Assembly (NCBI GenBank): GCA_023053685.1 | Contig: JALIGW010000003.1 | Coordinates: 140,737,008-140,801,007, forward strand | Length of the DNA: 64,000 bases | Direction: 5' to 3' | From: Diadophis punctatus similis | Taxonomy: Eukaryota; Chordata; Lepidosauria; Squamata; Dipsadidae | Part shown: piece after piece, positions 1-10,830 of the stretch | Layout: the number at the start of each line of letters is the position of its first letter | Numbering within the stretch: position 1 is the first letter of the stretch | Position numbers and translations under genes: made by a program | The notes under the pieces: generated by a model | What the model was told of the DNA's origin: nothing | The model's database searches: none | The model's input: the letters and a program-made list of their open reading frames with translations, nothing else

Positions 1-1175
1 ATTGTTTCAGACAATGCCAATATTGCAACTTCAATTCCATATGCGTAGAATATTGAAACTGGTTGGTGTGTGATGAGTTCTCTAACACTGACGTGAATAA
101 CCAGCCACTAGATTTTATCGTATCTCTCAATGTCTGTCTCTCAGAGTTCCTGTGAGTGTCAAAAGTAATATTGCTTGGGCTTCATTCACTTTCTCAGCTT
201 TCAGGTCTAATGTGATCAGCTTTTGCTTTGCTCTCTCTTGGACTAATGGAATAAATTACTTTTGTACTGGTGCCATCAACACAACCGGGAATTTATTCCA
301 GCTCCTAGCACTCTGAATGTGAGCTCAAGACTGACCAATCAATTATGCATTCTGGAATCAAATATGATTTTTAAATTCTGACTGACTAGCAGTTTTGATT
401 GCTCAATTGTAAGAGTAGGGGTAGCCGCAAACACATGCAAGGCCTAGTCAAAATATTTTTCTTCTTCTAAGAATGGATAGCTGAAGTTCACATATTCTTT
501 TTCATTATGCTTGTGAAATTATAATACTACTGTCTCAGCTGACTAGCAAACCACAATAATGACACAACCAAATTCTACACAAAAGACACCAAGCTTCACT
601 AAAGTGTCCCAATCAGTCTGGTATCCCAGCAAAGCCCTTTCTAGGAGAGGCCAAGTTTGCCAACCAATTATATTAACCTTCCTGGCACTCCATGAATTCT
701 TACAGATGTACATTTTCATTTTTAAAAAAGTTCTTAAAAATCAGGAGCAGAAAATTACAAGTAGTCTTCAGCTTACAAGCACAATTGGGGCTGGAATTTC
801 AGTCATAAAGTGAGATCTATGTGACCGTGTTGCTTAGTGATCACAGTCCCTGCAATCCCCATTGCTATTATTAAGCGAATTTTACTTTTCATTAGCTGAG
901 AGTCCATCCCAATCCAATCGAGTTTGGGTTTGATCTCTCCCAGACCTGAACCTCAGTAAGGTAGGAGGTTGCCTTCATCTCCCCCTGCCTCGCTTCCTTT
1001 CCCCATTTCTGTCCTTTTGGTCATCCTGCATCCTGCCTTCTTTACATATTGTGAACAACACAGCTCTAGGACTGCTTGCTGCATCCTGGAGAGTCACAGC
1101 CAGCCGAGCCCCAGCCCAGTCCTACTTGCCCTCACTTCTAGGCACTCTGAGCCCCCTGCTGCCCCAAAGTAATAA
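1..1175. other. Unassigned AT-rich stretch
   Basis: I see no recognisable gene, repeat tail or structured element here. The open frames are short and have no familiar motifs. A C-rich patch near 970-1160 does not resemble any element found elsewhere in the window. Confidence 0.4.
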
Positions 1176-1245
1176 CAATAACCATCTAAAGAAGTGGCAG
1201 CTGTGACTTCACACTGTTGTGCCCAGAGAATAATTATAATAATGC
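1176..1245 (+). mobile_element. R4/Dong-type LINE, 3' tail only
   Basis: This stretch matches the 3' tail seen after the R4 coding end at 2110-2178: a segment about a GTGGCAGCTGTGACTTCACA motif followed by AGAGAATAATTATAATAAT. A second R4 copy starts directly after the AAT-rich end. The likely history is insertion of a 5'-truncated R4 into the AAT tail of an earlier one. What preceded this tail is not recognisable. Confidence 0.5.
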
Positions 1246-2178
1246 AGACTGATAAAGTCTTGGCTTATAACACAAGAGATTTAACTGTGATTGAAAAAAT
1301 GAAAGTGTGGATAAATTATGTGGCAATATCAGGAGAATAGTAGAGCAAGAGACAAAACATTGTGCAGAGCAACCCTCGAGTTATCAAGGACATGCACATA
1401 GAAACGGGATATTGCAGTAGATATGAGTAATTATCCAGTCACACACAGAGATATATTAAAGTGCATATAGTGTTTACTTTTAGAAATAGCACAGTCCAAA
1501 TAAACAGTCTAGGTCATACACAGTCAATTCAGTCAATATCTAGAAGTACAATAATCTTCTTACCAGCTTGTCTTTGTCATACACATTCAAACAAAGATAT
1601 TATAGCTTACAAACACATCAGAATATCAGAGAGAGTAACAGAACATAACACAGAGATCACTATCAAGTCAGCAACTCAATACAGAATGAAACAACAGAGA
1701 GAATAAACCATGATATCTAGCTCCCTCTTATGGCAACTTGCAATACTACAGCCAATCAGAACATAGCAATACATTTAAAGCTATATTACATCAATACTTA
1801 CAAACATGCATTGCTGGCTTGTTTATATATTACCAACCCAACCGTTTGGACAGAGTCCTAACAGTTGCAAAGTAACAAAATTTGAAAATTGAAATTGAAA
1901 GGTTATGGCATAAACAGGCACTGGTGGTTCCAGTGATTATCGGCACACTGGGTGCTGTGCCAAAAATGTTTAGATGGCACTTAAAAAATCTGCACATTGA
2001 CAGAATTTACACCTGTCAATTGCAAAATGGCACATTGCTTGGATCTGCACATACAGCATACTATGTGGATACATTAGGACATCCTAGTTCCTGAGAATAA
2101 TTTGATGCATGTAGGCCAAGGCCAGCTAAAGAACTGGCAGTTGTGACATCGCATTGTTATGAAGAGAGAATAATAATT
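1246..2178 (+). mobile_element. R4/Dong-type LINE, 5'-truncated, interrupted
   Basis: Two blocks align with the C-terminal end of the better R4 copy at 6.6-7.6 kb. Block one (about 1246-1360) covers the restriction-like endonuclease region, with a decayed version of its acidic strand. Block two (about 1864-2094) reads through the conserved end, including RLWHK, GTLGAVPK and LLGSAH. Between the blocks lies about 500 bp of unrelated, LTR-like DNA. The tail after the stop ends in GAGAATAATAATT. Frameshifts and stops make the copy inactive. Known of the family: R4-clade LINEs use a PD-(D/E)XK endonuclease at the protein C-terminus. Confidence 0.65.
1363..1863 (-). mobile_element. Candidate solo LTR inside an R4 copy
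   Basis: This 501-bp block splits the R4 frame. It starts TGCAGAG and ends CCTAACA, so it has TG...CA ends. The flanks read ATTG on the left and GTTG on the right, which could be a 4-bp target duplication with one mismatch. On the minus strand it begins TGTTAGGACTC and has a TATATAAACAAG box about 30 bp in, which favours minus orientation. No internal retroviral genes are present and no second copy occurs here, so LTR identity is inferred from the ends only. Confidence 0.4.
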
Positions 2179-2189
2179 GCTTATCAGGT

Positions 2190-3069
2190 TGGTGCAAATA
2201 AGAATGTCAGCCAATGGGGAAGGCGGGAAGCAGTTTTGTCCAATGGGAAATCAGGGATTGGCTGAGCTCTCCTACGTGTGGGTCTCTGTGCCATACTCCA
2301 GCGCTTCCCCATTGGGGAAAACCACTTCATGCATCATGAGAACGGGGCATGCGTGCCCTTCTCCAAATAGCGTAACTCATTCTATAGCATCATTTGGAGA
2401 ATGACAGGAGTGCCCCATTCCTTTTATGCTTTCCAAAACAACATGGGAACATGGCACACTATTTGGAGAATGGCAGGTGTGATTTGGAGAATAGAGCAAG
2501 CGATCTTGGGAAGAAGGACTGGCACGGCCAACAACTGCCTTGCATAAGGCAGGCAGGGCGCACCTTGTCAGCAGAAAGAGGAACACAGTGAAGGTCAGCT
2601 GGGCATAACAGAGCCTACATAATATGGGGCAGCTGGGGCTTTGCGCTGTGGTGCTGGTATGGCTGGTTGTGGTGTGGGACTTGATTGGCACTCCTCAGCA
2701 GTGGTGCTGACTACATTGGGACTGAAGTAGAGGTTGGGGCAGTAGCAGCCGGCTGAGACTACTGAAGGACCTGGGCTTGTAATGGAATCCAAGTGCTGCT
2801 GCCACCACTGAGAAGTGGCACTGTGCAGAGCACCCAAAAGGGCAGGGATAAGGCAGGGGGGAGAGATAGGCTGGTTGGGGGATTTGAAGCACCCCTGTAG
2901 TGTAAGCAGTCTGCCAAATACCCAATCAGTGCAATAGCCATTAGTTTGGATGCCAGTTGTAAGTCCCTTTGTTCAGCACTGACATACTTTGAGCTGTGGC
3001 TGATGAATGGTTGCAAGATAAGGACTACCTGAGGACAATGAAATGAAGCAGCTAATATTTTGACGCTTC
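2190..3069. other. Unassigned, moderately GC-rich stretch
   Basis: No family is recognised. The motif ATTTGGAGAA occurs at 2392, 2461 and 2482, with an inverted CTCCAAAT at 2363. This suggests a decayed repetitive element, perhaps an LTR or leader of a retroelement. The open frames on the minus strand have low-complexity Ser/Pro/His composition and no domain I recognise. Confidence 0.35.
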
Positions 3070-3077
3070 TCCTAGCC

Positions 3078-3343
3078 CAGGGGTCAGCAACCTGCAGCTC
3101 TGGAGCCACATGTGGCTCTTTCGGGATGGGAGCAGGGTGTGCCAGGAGGAGACTCTATGGCAAGGGGCGGGTTTTCCGGTCAGCTCCACAATTTATAGGG
3201 CTTTTGGTTAGGACTGGTAGAGGAAAAAGGACACAGCACTAGGAAGTGGGGGAACCGGACTTCCAGTCGGCTCCAGAATTGAACGAGGGGCTTCCAGTTA
3301 GGACCTTTGTGGCTCTTTGAGTGTTTAAGGTTGCCGCCCCCTG
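3078..3343. mobile_element. hAT-type MITE, 266 bp
   Basis: The ends are inverted (CAGGGGTCAGCAACCT and, on the other side, AGGTTGCCGCCCCCTG). The element is flanked by TCCTAGCC and TTCTAGCC, an 8-bp duplication with one mismatch, as expected for hAT transposition. It has no coding capacity and is non-autonomous. Internal copies of GTGGCTCTTT lie near both ends. Confidence 0.8.
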
Positions 3344-3354
3344 TTCTAGCCTAT

Positions 3355-3415
3355 GGATCAGGGTTTCTCAAACTTGGCAATTTTGGGGCTTCAGCTCCAG
3401 TAATGCTGGCTCAAA
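3355..3415. mobile_element. Remnant of the TCAAACTTGGCAA MITE family
   Basis: The stretch carries TCTCAAACTTGGCAATTTT followed by a degenerate CTTCAGCTCCAGTAATGCTGGC. It aligns with the left arm of the intact element at 39819-40065. Only this end is recognisable. Confidence 0.45.
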
Positions 3416-3430
3416 CCTCAATAGAAACTT

Positions 3431-4866
3431 TAAAAGGATATATGATTTTTCTTTCCATGCTTCCATTTCATTATTTTCCTTTTTTAAATGAATGTGATCC
3501 ATTATTTAACTGATTTTCCAGTCACCAGAGATAGAAGTTCACCACCAGCTTCCAAATAACTTGTATATTTTGTAATACTTCTGTTGCCTTTAATGTAAGG
3601 AGCGTATACACTAAGCAGCTTTTATCTCACATTTACAGATCCAAGGCCTTTGATAACCCCTAGGGATAGCCCCAAGCCCATAAGAAAAGAACTTGTGAAT
3701 AATATAATGCTTGGAGAAAAATATTCTTGCAGAAGTATTAAAAAATAGTGTACGTTGATGTGTTCTATCTTAATTAAGCTATTTTAACATGGTCAGAAAC
3801 TTGTCCAACAATGGAATACAAAGAATTCTGAATTTAACAGACTTTGGTTTAAAATTAACATTTAAGATTAACCAGACAAAATTTTATGTGATTAATGGAC
3901 AATGCTTTCCATTTAGCAGACAAATCTATTGAAACAAACTTCAGGAAATTGATGCAATTGATGTTATTATGCAATTGGGCAAATGGGAAAACATTTGCAT
4001 AAATGTACTTAAATGATGTAGGTTCGTGTTTGACTGATGTTCTGATTTAACAGACACCCTTATCTTCAAATGGTCCTTTAAATTGAAGTTATACTATGTT
4101 AGGATTTTGCTTCCAATATATAAGAAAAGAACCAGAAGCTTTCAACAAATTACAAACCAACCAATTAATAGATACAGTGGCCAAACTGTATGCTAAATAT
4201 TTATTATACAAATTAGAGGGTTATTTTATGACAAACAACATTATCTGAAACAGGCTGGTTTTTATGAAGGATAGTCAATCTTGGATCACTGTTCTGTGTT
4301 GGCTCATTTATTTAACAAATATGTGAAGCATTGGAAGCTAAAATTAATCAGTGTTTGTCGATTGCTGTGTCACTATTTATCTGACTGACAGAACTAGATT
4401 ATGAAATAAATTGGCAGATGCCAATCAGCACCAGAAGTTGCTAACTTTGATTCAACTTTTGTACTCTAAGATTAACATTAAATTTATCTTTCCACCGATA
4501 AAAGCCTCCTATCAATTAGGAGAAAACTAAGAATAAGAGGGAACCCATTGCAAGCATGAACAGTGAATAGGCAACCAACTTTAAACAAATTCTAAAAATC
4601 TAATAGTATTTCTACAGGCACACTCTCTTTTTAAAGATGTATTTATTTATTCCTCTTTATTCCAATAATATCATATAGATTGACATGAATATCTCTAAAA
4701 TTACAATATTATAATATACTGTCATTTATATAAAAAATAGGAGTCCAATAATACAGAAAGAAACTGTTGAGTTCAGCTGCTGGAGATATAGAGCACAAAT
4801 AGCAGGCCTATTTCCAAAGTTGGTGTCTTGAGTTCCTGTTCTGAAGAACTGTTGAAATGCCCATTT
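3431..4866. other. Unassigned AT-rich DNA
   Basis: There is no open frame of note, no tandem array and no end structure that I can recognise. Confidence 0.4.
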
Positions 4867-4867
4867 A

Positions 4868-5251
4868 CCGTATTTTTCGAAGTATAAGACGCACCTTTTT
4901 CCCCTCTAAAAGAGGCTGAAAATTTGGCTGCGTCTTATACTCTGAATGTAGCTTTTTCGAAGTTTTTTTCCCAGCCCTAACGAGGCGCTAACGATCTTCC
5001 CAGCTCTTACAGGCTTGCAGGCTTTTCAATTCCTACTCTCTCGGAAGGAGGTTTTTTCCCAGCCCTAAGTCTTTGCAGGCTTTTTTTCATTGCTACTTGC
5101 TCCAAAGAATGTTTTTTTCCAGCCCTAACCAGAGGATAAAATAATGTGCTGAAGCTGACCAGACTAAGGACGCTAGCCAGATGAATACCTGGTAGGCAGA
5201 TTTTTTCCCCTATCTTCCTCCCCAAAAACTAAGGTGCGTCTTATACTCCAG
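4868..5251. mobile_element. TIR element, 384 bp, TA-flanked
   Basis: The left end has AGTATAAGACGCACCTTTTT and the right end its inverse, AAGGTGCGTCTTATACTCC. Both borders abut TA dinucleotides, which suggests a TA target duplication of a Tc1/mariner-like or related superfamily. A second inverted copy of the TIR core lies at about 4929-4945. The interior repeats TTTTTTCCCAGCCCTAA and is non-coding. Confidence 0.6.
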
Positions 5252-5476
5252 TAAATGTATCCTTGAATCCTGCTTTAGCACTACATATTTTTGTCTCTGC
5301 TTGTAAGAAGAGGCAGCTACCTTAAAAGGTTTCATTCTAGGACACTGATATGGTTGGAAACGTCTCCAGAGTCATATACCTTAGATACAGTGAAACAGCT
5401 GCCCAAACAGGTGATTTAACAGAAAGGTAGTAGATGAAAACCTGGATCCAATTTGCTACCTGTTCCTATCCCATTA

Positions 5477-6080
5477 GGAGGTAGTCCTTGACTTATGACT
5501 ATAATTGGGCCCAACATTTATGTTGCTAAATGAAACATTTGTTCAGTGAGTTTTGCCCCATTTTATGACCTTTATTGCCACAATTTTTCACTGAATCTTT
5601 GCTGTTGTTAAGTTAGGAACATGGTTGTAAGTGAATCTGGCTTCCCCATTCATTATGCTGGTCAGAAAGTTGCAAAAGGTGATTAAATGGACCCTGGGAC
5701 ACTGCAATTGTCATAAATATGAACCACTCGCCAAGCATCCGAGGTGGCGCAGTGGTTAAATGCAGCACTGCAGGCTACTGCTAGTTCAGCAGTTCAGCTG
5801 TTCAAATCTCACCGGCTCAAGGTTGACTCAGCCTTCGGTAAAATGAGGACCCAGATTGTTGGGGGCAATATGCTGAACTCTGTAAACTGCTTAGAGAGGG
5901 CTGTAAAGCACTATGAAGCGGTATATAAGTCTAAGTGCTATTGCTATTGCTATTGCTATCTGAATTTTGATCACGTGACCAAGAGGATGCTGCAACAGTC
6001 GTAAGTGTGAAAAAACCCATCATAAGTCACTTTTTTAATGCCGCTATAACTTTGAATGGTGAAATCAAGACCTGTTAGGC
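5477..6080 (+). mobile_element. TIR DNA element (GTAGTCCTTGACTTA family) with nested SINE
   Basis: This is homologous to 61029-61424. Shared blocks include TTTATGTTGCTAAATGAAAC, TTTTGCCCCATT, GTGAATCTGGCTTCCCCATT and CACTGCAATTGTCATAAATA. It is split by a SINE at about 5740-5960 and resumes at GATCACGTGACCAAGAGGAT. The far terminus is decayed. It has no coding capacity, so it is a non-autonomous DNA transposon, older than the SINE inside it. Confidence 0.65.
5740..5960 (+). mobile_element. tRNA-derived SINE with TTGCTA tail
   Basis: The head has a Pol III box A (TGGCGCAGTGG) and a slightly mutated box B (TGTTCAAATCTC). The body contains GGCTCAAGGTTGACTCAGCC and GAGGACCCAGATTGTTGGGG. It ends with GCGGTATATAAGTCTAAGTG followed by three or four TTGCTA units. 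The same family occurs at 14681-15239 and, inverted, at 59343-60024. It lies inside an older TIR element. Confidence 0.8.
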
Positions 6081-6579
6081 ATAACAGGCCCAGTACCTAA
6101 GGCCCACCCAGATTTTAAAGTCAGAACTAATACAAATAAAGTAAAAGAAATACACTCAATTTGAACAACAGAACCAATGATCTTATTTTAACTTATAGGT
6201 ATAAATACTACGGTAACATTTAGCTATGTTGATGATATGCATTAGATATCATAATTAACTGGCAAAAAGTGGTTATTATTGCAAAATAATGCATACAATA
6301 TGGTATTTACTGTTCCCTATTTCTCTGTAAAAATACAAATGAAATCACACCAAATATATTTTTTAAAACAATTGTATTTATCGACGGGGTCTTGAAGGCA
6401 AAGGCATGTAGCATGCAGAAAAGTCATACTGCATTCTGCTTAGGTGCCTATTTAATTAATTTAATTTAATTTAATTTATCCAGGGATTATCTGGTTGTGC
6501 ATTTATTGGCTAACACAAAACAGTGCCTGCTTCTTTCTGAGCTTCATGAATGTGCAGCCCTTCAATTCCCTGATTTGTG

Positions 6580-6580
<1 letters not shown>
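6081..6580. other. Unassigned AT-rich DNA
   Basis: It holds a short (TTTAA)n-like run at 6450-6478 and nothing else recognisable. Confidence 0.4.

Positions 6581-6581
<1 letters not shown>

Positions 6582-6658
<77 letters not shown>
6582..6658 (+). repeat. (ATA)n microsatellite, left of R4 copy
   Basis: About 25 uninterrupted ATA units directly abut the 5' border of an R4/Dong-type LINE. TAA arrays are a described insertion target of Dong-type elements. Confidence 0.95.
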
Positions 6659-6659
<1 letters not shown>

Positions 6660-7638
6660 TTGAAGAAGAAAAGCATGCATTGGCGGATTATTTAAAAGAA
6701 AGTCAAGAACATCTATTAATTGAAGTAAAGAACAAAAATCTACTGAAGGTCCAACAGACGAAACAAGAATACAGAAAAAATGTAATAAAATCAAGAATGG
6801 AGAGTTGGCAAAATAAAGCATTACATGGCCAATTTCTGGAAAAAATAAAAGACAAAGTGGACAGTGAAAAAACTTGGTTATGGTTAACATCTGGTACTTT
6901 AAAGAAAGAAACAGAATCATTGATCCTGGCCGCACAAGAACAGGCAATTCGTACAAATGCCATAAAGGCCAAAATTGATAAATCTTCAAATGATGCTAAA
7001 TGCAGATTATGCAAGGAAGCTAATGAAACTGTAGCCCATGTGCTCAGCTGCTGCAAGAAAATCGCACAGACTGATTACAAATTACGACACAACTCTGTTG
7101 CACAAATGATCCACTGGAATTTATGCAAAAATTATAACATCCATACTGCTACAAACTGGTGGGAACACAAGCCTGAAAAAGTCACTGAAAATCAGATGGT
7201 CAAGATCTTGTGGGATTTTCGTATACAAACAGACAAGGTACTGGCGCATAATACACCAGACATCACGTTGGTCGAGAACAACAAGGTGACTATAATTGAC
7301 ATTGCAATACCAGGAGATAGCAAGGTCGATGAAAAGGAACACGAAAAAATTGCAAAATACCAGGACTTAAAAATTGAAATCCAACGATTATGGCACAAAC
7401 CAGCAGTGGTAATTCCAGTAGTGATTGGAACACTGGGTGCTATCCCAAAAGCACTGGAATTACATTTAAAACAGCTCAAAATTGACAAAATCACCATCAG
7501 TCAAATGCAGAAAGCCGCACTGCTCGGTTCCGCACATATACTTCGAAAATACATTACGACTTCCTAGGCCCCTGGGTGGGGCTCGACTAGTAATCAATGC
7601 CAAATCCGGCGAAACAACTGGCCGCTGTGATACAATTG

Positions 7639-7640
<2 letters not shown>
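6659..7640 (+). mobile_element. R4/Dong-type LINE 3' end, C-terminal ORF intact
   Basis: An open frame from the AAT array to the stop at 7565-7567 encodes the C-terminal part of a non-LTR retrotransposon polyprotein, the part that cuts target DNA. Counting from an internal codon at 6680 as residue 1, it holds a CX2CX8HX3C zinc motif (C108, C111, H120, C124). A restriction-like endonuclease core follows (P193-D194, 12 residues, D207), then a conserved RLWHK and LLGSAHILRK end. The reverse transcriptase domain is missing, so the copy is 5'-truncated. The apparent start is an artefact of truncation: the frame stays open into the microsatellite. A short 3' tail (CTGGCCGCTGTGATACAATTG) runs into (TAA)n. 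The lack of internal stops suggests a fairly young insertion. Clade assignment to R4/Dong is from motif layout and TAA context; a related RLE clade is possible. Confidence 0.85.
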
Positions 7641-7726
<86 letters not shown>

Positions 7727-7740
7727 TTGATGATGATGAT
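7641..7740 (+). repeat. Compound (TAA)n(TGA)n microsatellite
   Basis: About 11 TAA units pass directly into about 22 TGA units. The array separates two R4 copies. It is both the 3' tail side of the first and the left flank of the second. Confidence 0.95.
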
Positions 7741-8530
7741 GCATGGGCATGGCTTAAGATGGGAACCATCAAGAAAGAAACGGAAGGTTTAATACTCGCT
7801 GCTCAAGAACAAGCACTACAAACTAATGCATGAAAGCGAAGATACAAAAATCCACTGAATCCAAACTGCTGACTTTGCAACGACAAAGTTGAAACTGTTT
7901 CACACTTAATATGTGAGTGCAGCAAAATCACGCAAACTTATTACAAAGGTAGACATGATCGAGTTGCTAAATTAGTTCACTGGTCATTATGTAAAAAATA
8001 TGACATACCTGTATCCGAAAAGTCATGGGAGCACAAAGTGGAAACAGTTACTGAAAATGAGACGGTGAAGATCTTGTGGGACTTTCGAATACAGACAGAT
8101 CGTCATTTGGAACACAACACGTCAGATATCATGGTTGTCGAGGGCCGAAGAGTACAGTTTATTGATATCACTGTACCAGGAGATGCCAGAGTCGAAGTAA
8201 AAAACTGGAAAAAATTACAAAATATTGTGACCTGGCCATCGAAACTACACGGCTATGGATGAAACATGTAACAGTGATACCCATTGTCATCGGGGCACTT
8301 GTTACCATGTCCAAGAATTTCACAAAACACATCAAGAAATTGCAGCTTCCTGCAATAACACCAGAGGAACTGCAAAAAAAACTGTGCTACTCGGAACATC
8401 ATATATTTTAAGAAGATACTTGGTTGATACCTAGGACGCTGGCAACAACCCGTATCAACCATTAGCACCAGTCAGTAGTATTTGTGACACTTTTTTAAAT
8501 GTTCAGTTGACGGAGTTTCATGTTTAATGA
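7741..8530 (+). mobile_element. R4/Dong-type LINE, second copy, degenerate
   Basis: The protein-level match starts just inside the GAT array (AWAWLKMGTIKKETEGLILA) and follows the first copy through the zinc-motif region and endonuclease to the end. An in-frame TGA sits next to the first zinc cysteine near 7868. The catalytic pair reads SD instead of PD (S-D, 12 residues, D). Further frameshifts follow after 8215. It is shorter and older than its neighbour. The element is flanked on both sides by GAT units, so it seems to have landed inside one trinucleotide array. Confidence 0.8.
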
Positions 8531-8691
<161 letters not shown>

Positions 8692-9084
8692 GTAATGCAA
8701 TATTTTTCTGTCTTGTCCAGGGACAATAGTCCTTGTTTCTTATATTTTATAACTCACTTGTTGTAGTGATGATAATATCTGTTGGATTGAACCTTAATAA
8801 CTGAAAAGTGATCTCCTGTTTTGAAAAGAAATGCTTTAATGCAGACACTTATAGTGCAGTAGGAGATTATAATGCAGTCACAACCTTCGGGTGTCAGTTT
8901 TATTGATGTTCACACTTAAACTGATCATTCTAACAGAATATTTTTACCTAGGAAAACTGAAAATGAAACAGGATTTTAATTCACTTGAACTTTCTGATAA
9001 AAGACTTGGAAAAACATGATTTTAACATAGTCACTGATGTGTCATAAGCTTTGAATATATATTCAAAGCTATTACTATTGTTAT

Positions 9085-9228
9085 TATTATTAAGGTTACT
9101 GTTTTTTCTTTTTGTTCTTTTTATACTGTTTTTTTATTGTTTGTAAGCCATCCAGGATCCCTGACAATGAGTGGTCAGCCATATAAATCTTATGAATGAA
9201 TAAACAAATAAACAAACAAAAACTGGGC
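9085..9228 (+). mobile_element. L2-like LINE 3' tail
   Basis: The stretch has a degenerate GTAAGCCATCCAGGATCCCT and CAGCCATATAAAT, then AATAAACAAATAAACAAACA. This is the tail type seen at 25640-25744 and 52060-52180. It is followed by a (CAA)n tract at 9236-9262. Confidence 0.5.
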
Positions 9229-9302
9229 TGTAACTCAACAACAACAACAACAACAACAACAATGTTAAATTAATAATAGTTAACTATATAGGTGCATTCA
9301 GC

Positions 9303-9556
9303 TGAGCAAGAGGGCAATTTTTTTTCTTTTAACTACCCTACAATCCCTTGCATTGGGGTAGAGTCGGTGCTACTGAATGGAGCTGAGTGTTTATTGACCG
9401 GATGCCCTTCCTGACACCTATGCAGAGTTCACAGCAAACAATGATTCATTGCGCCCAGAGATAGAAATATTTGCCGCTACCTCGGATCGAACTGACAGCC
9501 TCTTGATTGGGAGGCGAGAGCTCGCTTCACGCTGCTCAGCAAGAGGACAAATGGTG
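9303..9556 (-). mobile_element. tRNA-derived SINE with RTE-like tail
   Basis: Read on the minus strand, a tRNA-like head with box B (CAGTTCGATCC) is followed by a body and a 3' part containing CAGGAAGGGCATCCGG, which resembles RTE/Bov-B 3' ends. An A-rich end lies at 9316-9330. The head resembles that of the SINE at 50511-50655, but the tail differs, so the two share a head and have different LINE partners. Confidence 0.65.
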
Positions 9557-10400
9557 ACATGATATAGCGGCGGGACTAATATTTTTGGTCAGCTTATTTA
9601 GTGGTGGTGGTGATAGTGTTTTAAAAGGAAAATCAGCAACCCACTTTCATTTTATTTTTACAGTTCTTCTGAAGTAACCCCAGAGTATGCCATTAAAATG
9701 TGGCAGACAAATAGCTGGAATTAAGCAGTATAATTTCACATTACTTGGGATATGTGTGTGTGTGTGTTATGGAATCCATACTCACAGTGGCTTCTTATTC
9801 ATATTTCCAGCCTTATTTTTGAGGAAAAAATCCCCAAATCCACACAGTTAAAAATTGGCTATTTTATCCCAGGTTTCTCTGCCTCATATTGAGAGCCTGA
9901 ATTGTGGTGCTGGAGGCTGAAGATTCCTCCTATTCTAAAGCATGGCTTGAAAGCATGAAAGCCTTTAAAATGCCTCTGAAAGCCAAGGAAAGAAAGAAAG
10001 ATTTTTAAAAAATGGAAAGAAAATTGAAAATAATTCTGATTATTTGATTGATTACAGAAGGTTCTGAAATTCTTGCAGCTGCTAGACAAGATAGAAAAAT
10101 GAACAAAAGTCCACCTCCCTGAAAAAGGAATTATATTTTATTGAAACAGGAGTTGAAACAAATATAGTAGGGTTTGTCTTAAAAACAACAGTCTTGAAAA
10201 GAATTGGTGATTGTTTAAAGTAGATGCCTCTGTATTTGTTGATGAACTAAAAGTCTCATTGGCATTGATGACAATAATTTTTCAGTAATATATCATTTCA
10301 AACCTACAAAGCAATTATTTTCATAGTACCACATAAAGGCTGATTATGAAGAAACGTTCAGAAATATTCAGAGCCTTTTCTGAGAATGGCGAGCTGGTTT
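9557..10400. other. Unassigned AT-rich DNA
   Basis: Only a short (GT)n run at 9752-9768 is notable. Confidence 0.4.
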
Positions 10401-10408
10401 ATCTAGGT

Positions 10409-10822
10409 CTGTGATGGCGAACCTATGGCACGTGTGACACAGGTAGCACGCAGAGCCTTCTCTGCGGGCACGCCAGCCGTCACCCCAGCCCAGCTCCACC
10501 GCACCGGCCATCTGATCTTCGGGTCTCTGCCATGCATGTGCGAGGGGGGGGAGAGCACATGTGTGGTAGATGCTCGCATTGCATTTTGGGGGTTTGCACA
10601 CATGCGCCCTCCGCACCCCATTTTGGGCCTGGAAGGCCTCCTGCACCAACCTGGAAGCCAAAATGGATGGGAGGACATGGGGCGCATGCGCAGGGGACAC
10701 GTACACATGTGCTGGGGTGGGGCACATACATGGCAGCACATGCGTCGGGGCACGCATTGCATTTTGGGGGTGTGCATGTGCACACTTTGGGCACTCAGCA
10801 TGAAAAAGGTTCGCCATCACTG
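10409..10822. mobile_element. GC-rich hAT-type MITE, 414 bp
   Basis: Inverted ends are GTGATGGCGAACCT and AGGTTCGCCATCAC. Flanks ATCTAGGT and ATCTAGAC suggest an 8-bp duplication with two mismatches. The interior has CpG-rich, partly palindromic blocks (GCATTGCATTTTGGGGGTTT and relatives). It belongs to the same family as 55340-55876. Open frames through it are composition artefacts. Confidence 0.75.
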
Positions 10823-10830
10823 ATCTAGAC

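Noticed and set aside
6510..6989. Minus-strand frame with a poly-Tyr run
   Set aside because: It is the complement of the (ATA)n array and the antisense of the R4 coding region.
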